Origin: an uncultured Chromatiaceae bacterium
GTDB taxonomy: Bacteria > Pseudomonadota > Gammaproteobacteria > Enterobacterales > Alteromonadaceae
Assembly (NCBI GenBank): GCA_946482325.1
Contig: CAMLRA010000200.1
Span: 1 to 6,147, forward strand
DNA: 6,147 nt
Direction: 5' to 3'
The notes below the pieces were generated by a model, which saw nothing but the letters and a program-made list of their open reading frames with translations, was not told the origin of the DNA and made no database searches. A program made the translations under genes and the position numbers. This document shows positions 5,167 to 6,147 of the stretch, piece by piece (position 1 is the stretch's first letter; each line of letters opens with the position of its first letter).

Positions 5167-6147
5167 TCGCCACCGCCAACACCGGGTTGGCTTCATAGCG
5201 GGATAAATCTTCCAGCCAGGACAACAACAGTGGCTCTTTGGCGACTATTTGCTGCAGCGCAGTAAAAACCGCAGGTTGATACTGCTGCAAGCGGCGTAGC
5301 CGGCTTAGGTGCGATCCTTCCGGCTTGGCCATTCTCTGCATGATTTCCAGCAGTGCCGGATGCAGCTTTTTATCGCGATAGCTATAGTCCAGCGCCAAAT
5401 CCAATGCATCCGGGCCAACGCTCGGCTGATCGACGGCAACGTTTTCCTCTAACAACAAAGCGACCGCATCTGGCCCGGCGGCAAAGGCCTGCGGATATAA
5501 ATTGCGGCCGTGGATGTCTTGCAAGTGCAATGAAAAACCCTGTGCAAGCAGTTCCCGCCAGAAGACAGCAGTGGTTTTGCCTTTGAATAGCATTTGCAAA
5601 CTGCTAGTCGGCTGCGGTTGCCAATGTGTGACAAGACTTGTGTCGATTTGCAGATACTTCAAGGTAAAAGCGGCTTTTTCCGGACTGCCGGCGTTTTGCA
5701 GTCGGGCTATAATCCGCGCACGGTTTTGCTCTGTTAGCGCTACGACACTCGCATTTTTGTACGCAGGTAACACTTTATCAGTCAGAGCTGGGTCGGTTTG
5801 ATGTAAATGCTTGGCCACAACATCAAGATTGGGCTGATTGTTTCTGGCAGCGCTGATTGTGTGGTTGATTTGTGCTTCGGTCCACAGGCCCTGTGTCAGT
5901 TGGGCTTGCGCGTGTGCTTGCTGACAGTGCTGATTTGTTTGTTCAAATTGCTGGTCTTCGTGTTGTAGCGGCTGCAAAAACGCCGACAATGCCTCGCTGA
6001 CTTGCACCGGCTGGATAGCTTCGAGCTGTTGCTGTTCGGCTAGTTTTAGCCGCGCCGGATCTGTGATGATCTGGCCATCTTGGTTGTCGTGCCGCACGGG
6101 AGCCAGATTCCAAATGGAATGTACTGTCTGCGTTTCTACATGATGTG
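5159..6147 (-). CDS. Paralogue of the ankyrin-like protein, 5' end missing
   Basis: The frame is open to the right edge, giving 328 codons of an incomplete gene. A GTG at 6097 could be taken as a start, but 16 further sense codons precede it, no ribosome binding site stands out, and similarity to the downstream protein appears to continue across it. I therefore treat it as internal. Landmarks in fragment numbering: Cys74 followed 11 residues later by QGLW (85-88), LHQTDPAL, GRNLYP (213-218), GPDALDLALD (244-253) and SHLSRLRRLQQY (278-289). All align with residues 389-634 of the next gene, with about 56 of 107 identities by hand over the core. By that alignment about 315 residues are missing, so the full protein should match its partner in size. 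It ends in ATGAGTAA, where its stop lies inside the first codons of the next gene, indicating one operon and probable translational coupling. No function is known to me. Confidence 0.85.
   Translation of the reverse strand, partial: HHVETQTVHSIWNLAPVRHDNQDGQIITDPARLKLAEQQQLEAIQPVQVSEALSAFLQPLQHEDQQFEQTNQHCQQAHAQAQLTQGLWTEAQINHTISAARNNQPNLDVVAKHLHQTDPALTDKVLPAYKNASVVALTEQNRARIIARLQNAGSPEKAAFTLKYLQIDTSLVTHWQPQPTSSLQMLFKGKTTAVFWRELLAQGFSLHLQDIHGRNLYPQAFAAGPDAVALLLEENVAVDQPSVGPDALDLALDYSYRDKKLHPALLEIMQRMAKPEGSHLSRLRRLQQYQPAVFTALQQIVAKEPLLLSWLEDLSRYEANPVLAVANE

Noticed and set aside
6095..6097. GTG as true start of the rightmost gene
   Set aside because: The frame continues without a stop to position 6147, and alignment with the paralogue predicts about 315 more residues.

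Overview
The window looks like a chromosomal segment of a gammaproteobacterium. The ahpF product is very close to the E. coli type, base composition is mixed (roughly half G+C by eye), and the genes are tightly packed with ordinary Shine-Dalgarno sites. Glutamine-rich proteins and codon use suggest a Rheinheimera/Alishewanella/Alteromonadales-like host, but that placement is a guess. I see no insertion sequence, prophage gene, CRISPR array, tRNA or rRNA.

Layout, left to right. (1) 2-1216 (+): the 3' three quarters of ahpF, the flavin disulfide reductase that recharges the peroxiredoxin AhpC. Its start lies off the left edge. Two hairpins follow, the second a clear intrinsic terminator. (2) 1428-2492 (-): a metallo-beta-lactamase-fold hydrolase of the NAPE-PLD/RomA type with all expected metal ligands. 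(3) 2493-2649: a divergent regulatory region with a perfect 21-bp palindrome and a decayed second copy 39 bp away, flanking an extended -10 promoter. (4) 2650-3252 (+): a TetR-family repressor, very probably the protein that binds those palindromes. (5) 3262-5166 and 5159-6147 (-): two tandem, homologous, overlapping genes for large glutamine-rich proteins with ankyrin-like repeats. The upstream copy runs off the right edge. The downstream copy has an N-terminal membrane anchor or signal peptide and appears to be internally duplicated.

How they fit together. ahpF belongs to peroxide defence and is insulated from its neighbour by its terminator. The hydrolase and TetR genes form a self-contained switch: the regulator sits divergently from its probable target, with operators covering both promoters. 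This resembles the enterobacterial ramR/romA arrangement, but no ramA-like gene is present here. The ankyrin-like pair is a separate, translationally coupled operon of unknown function. It ends only 9 bp from the end of the TetR gene, with no visible terminator between. The pair is the least explained part of the window and the best candidate for undescribed biology.
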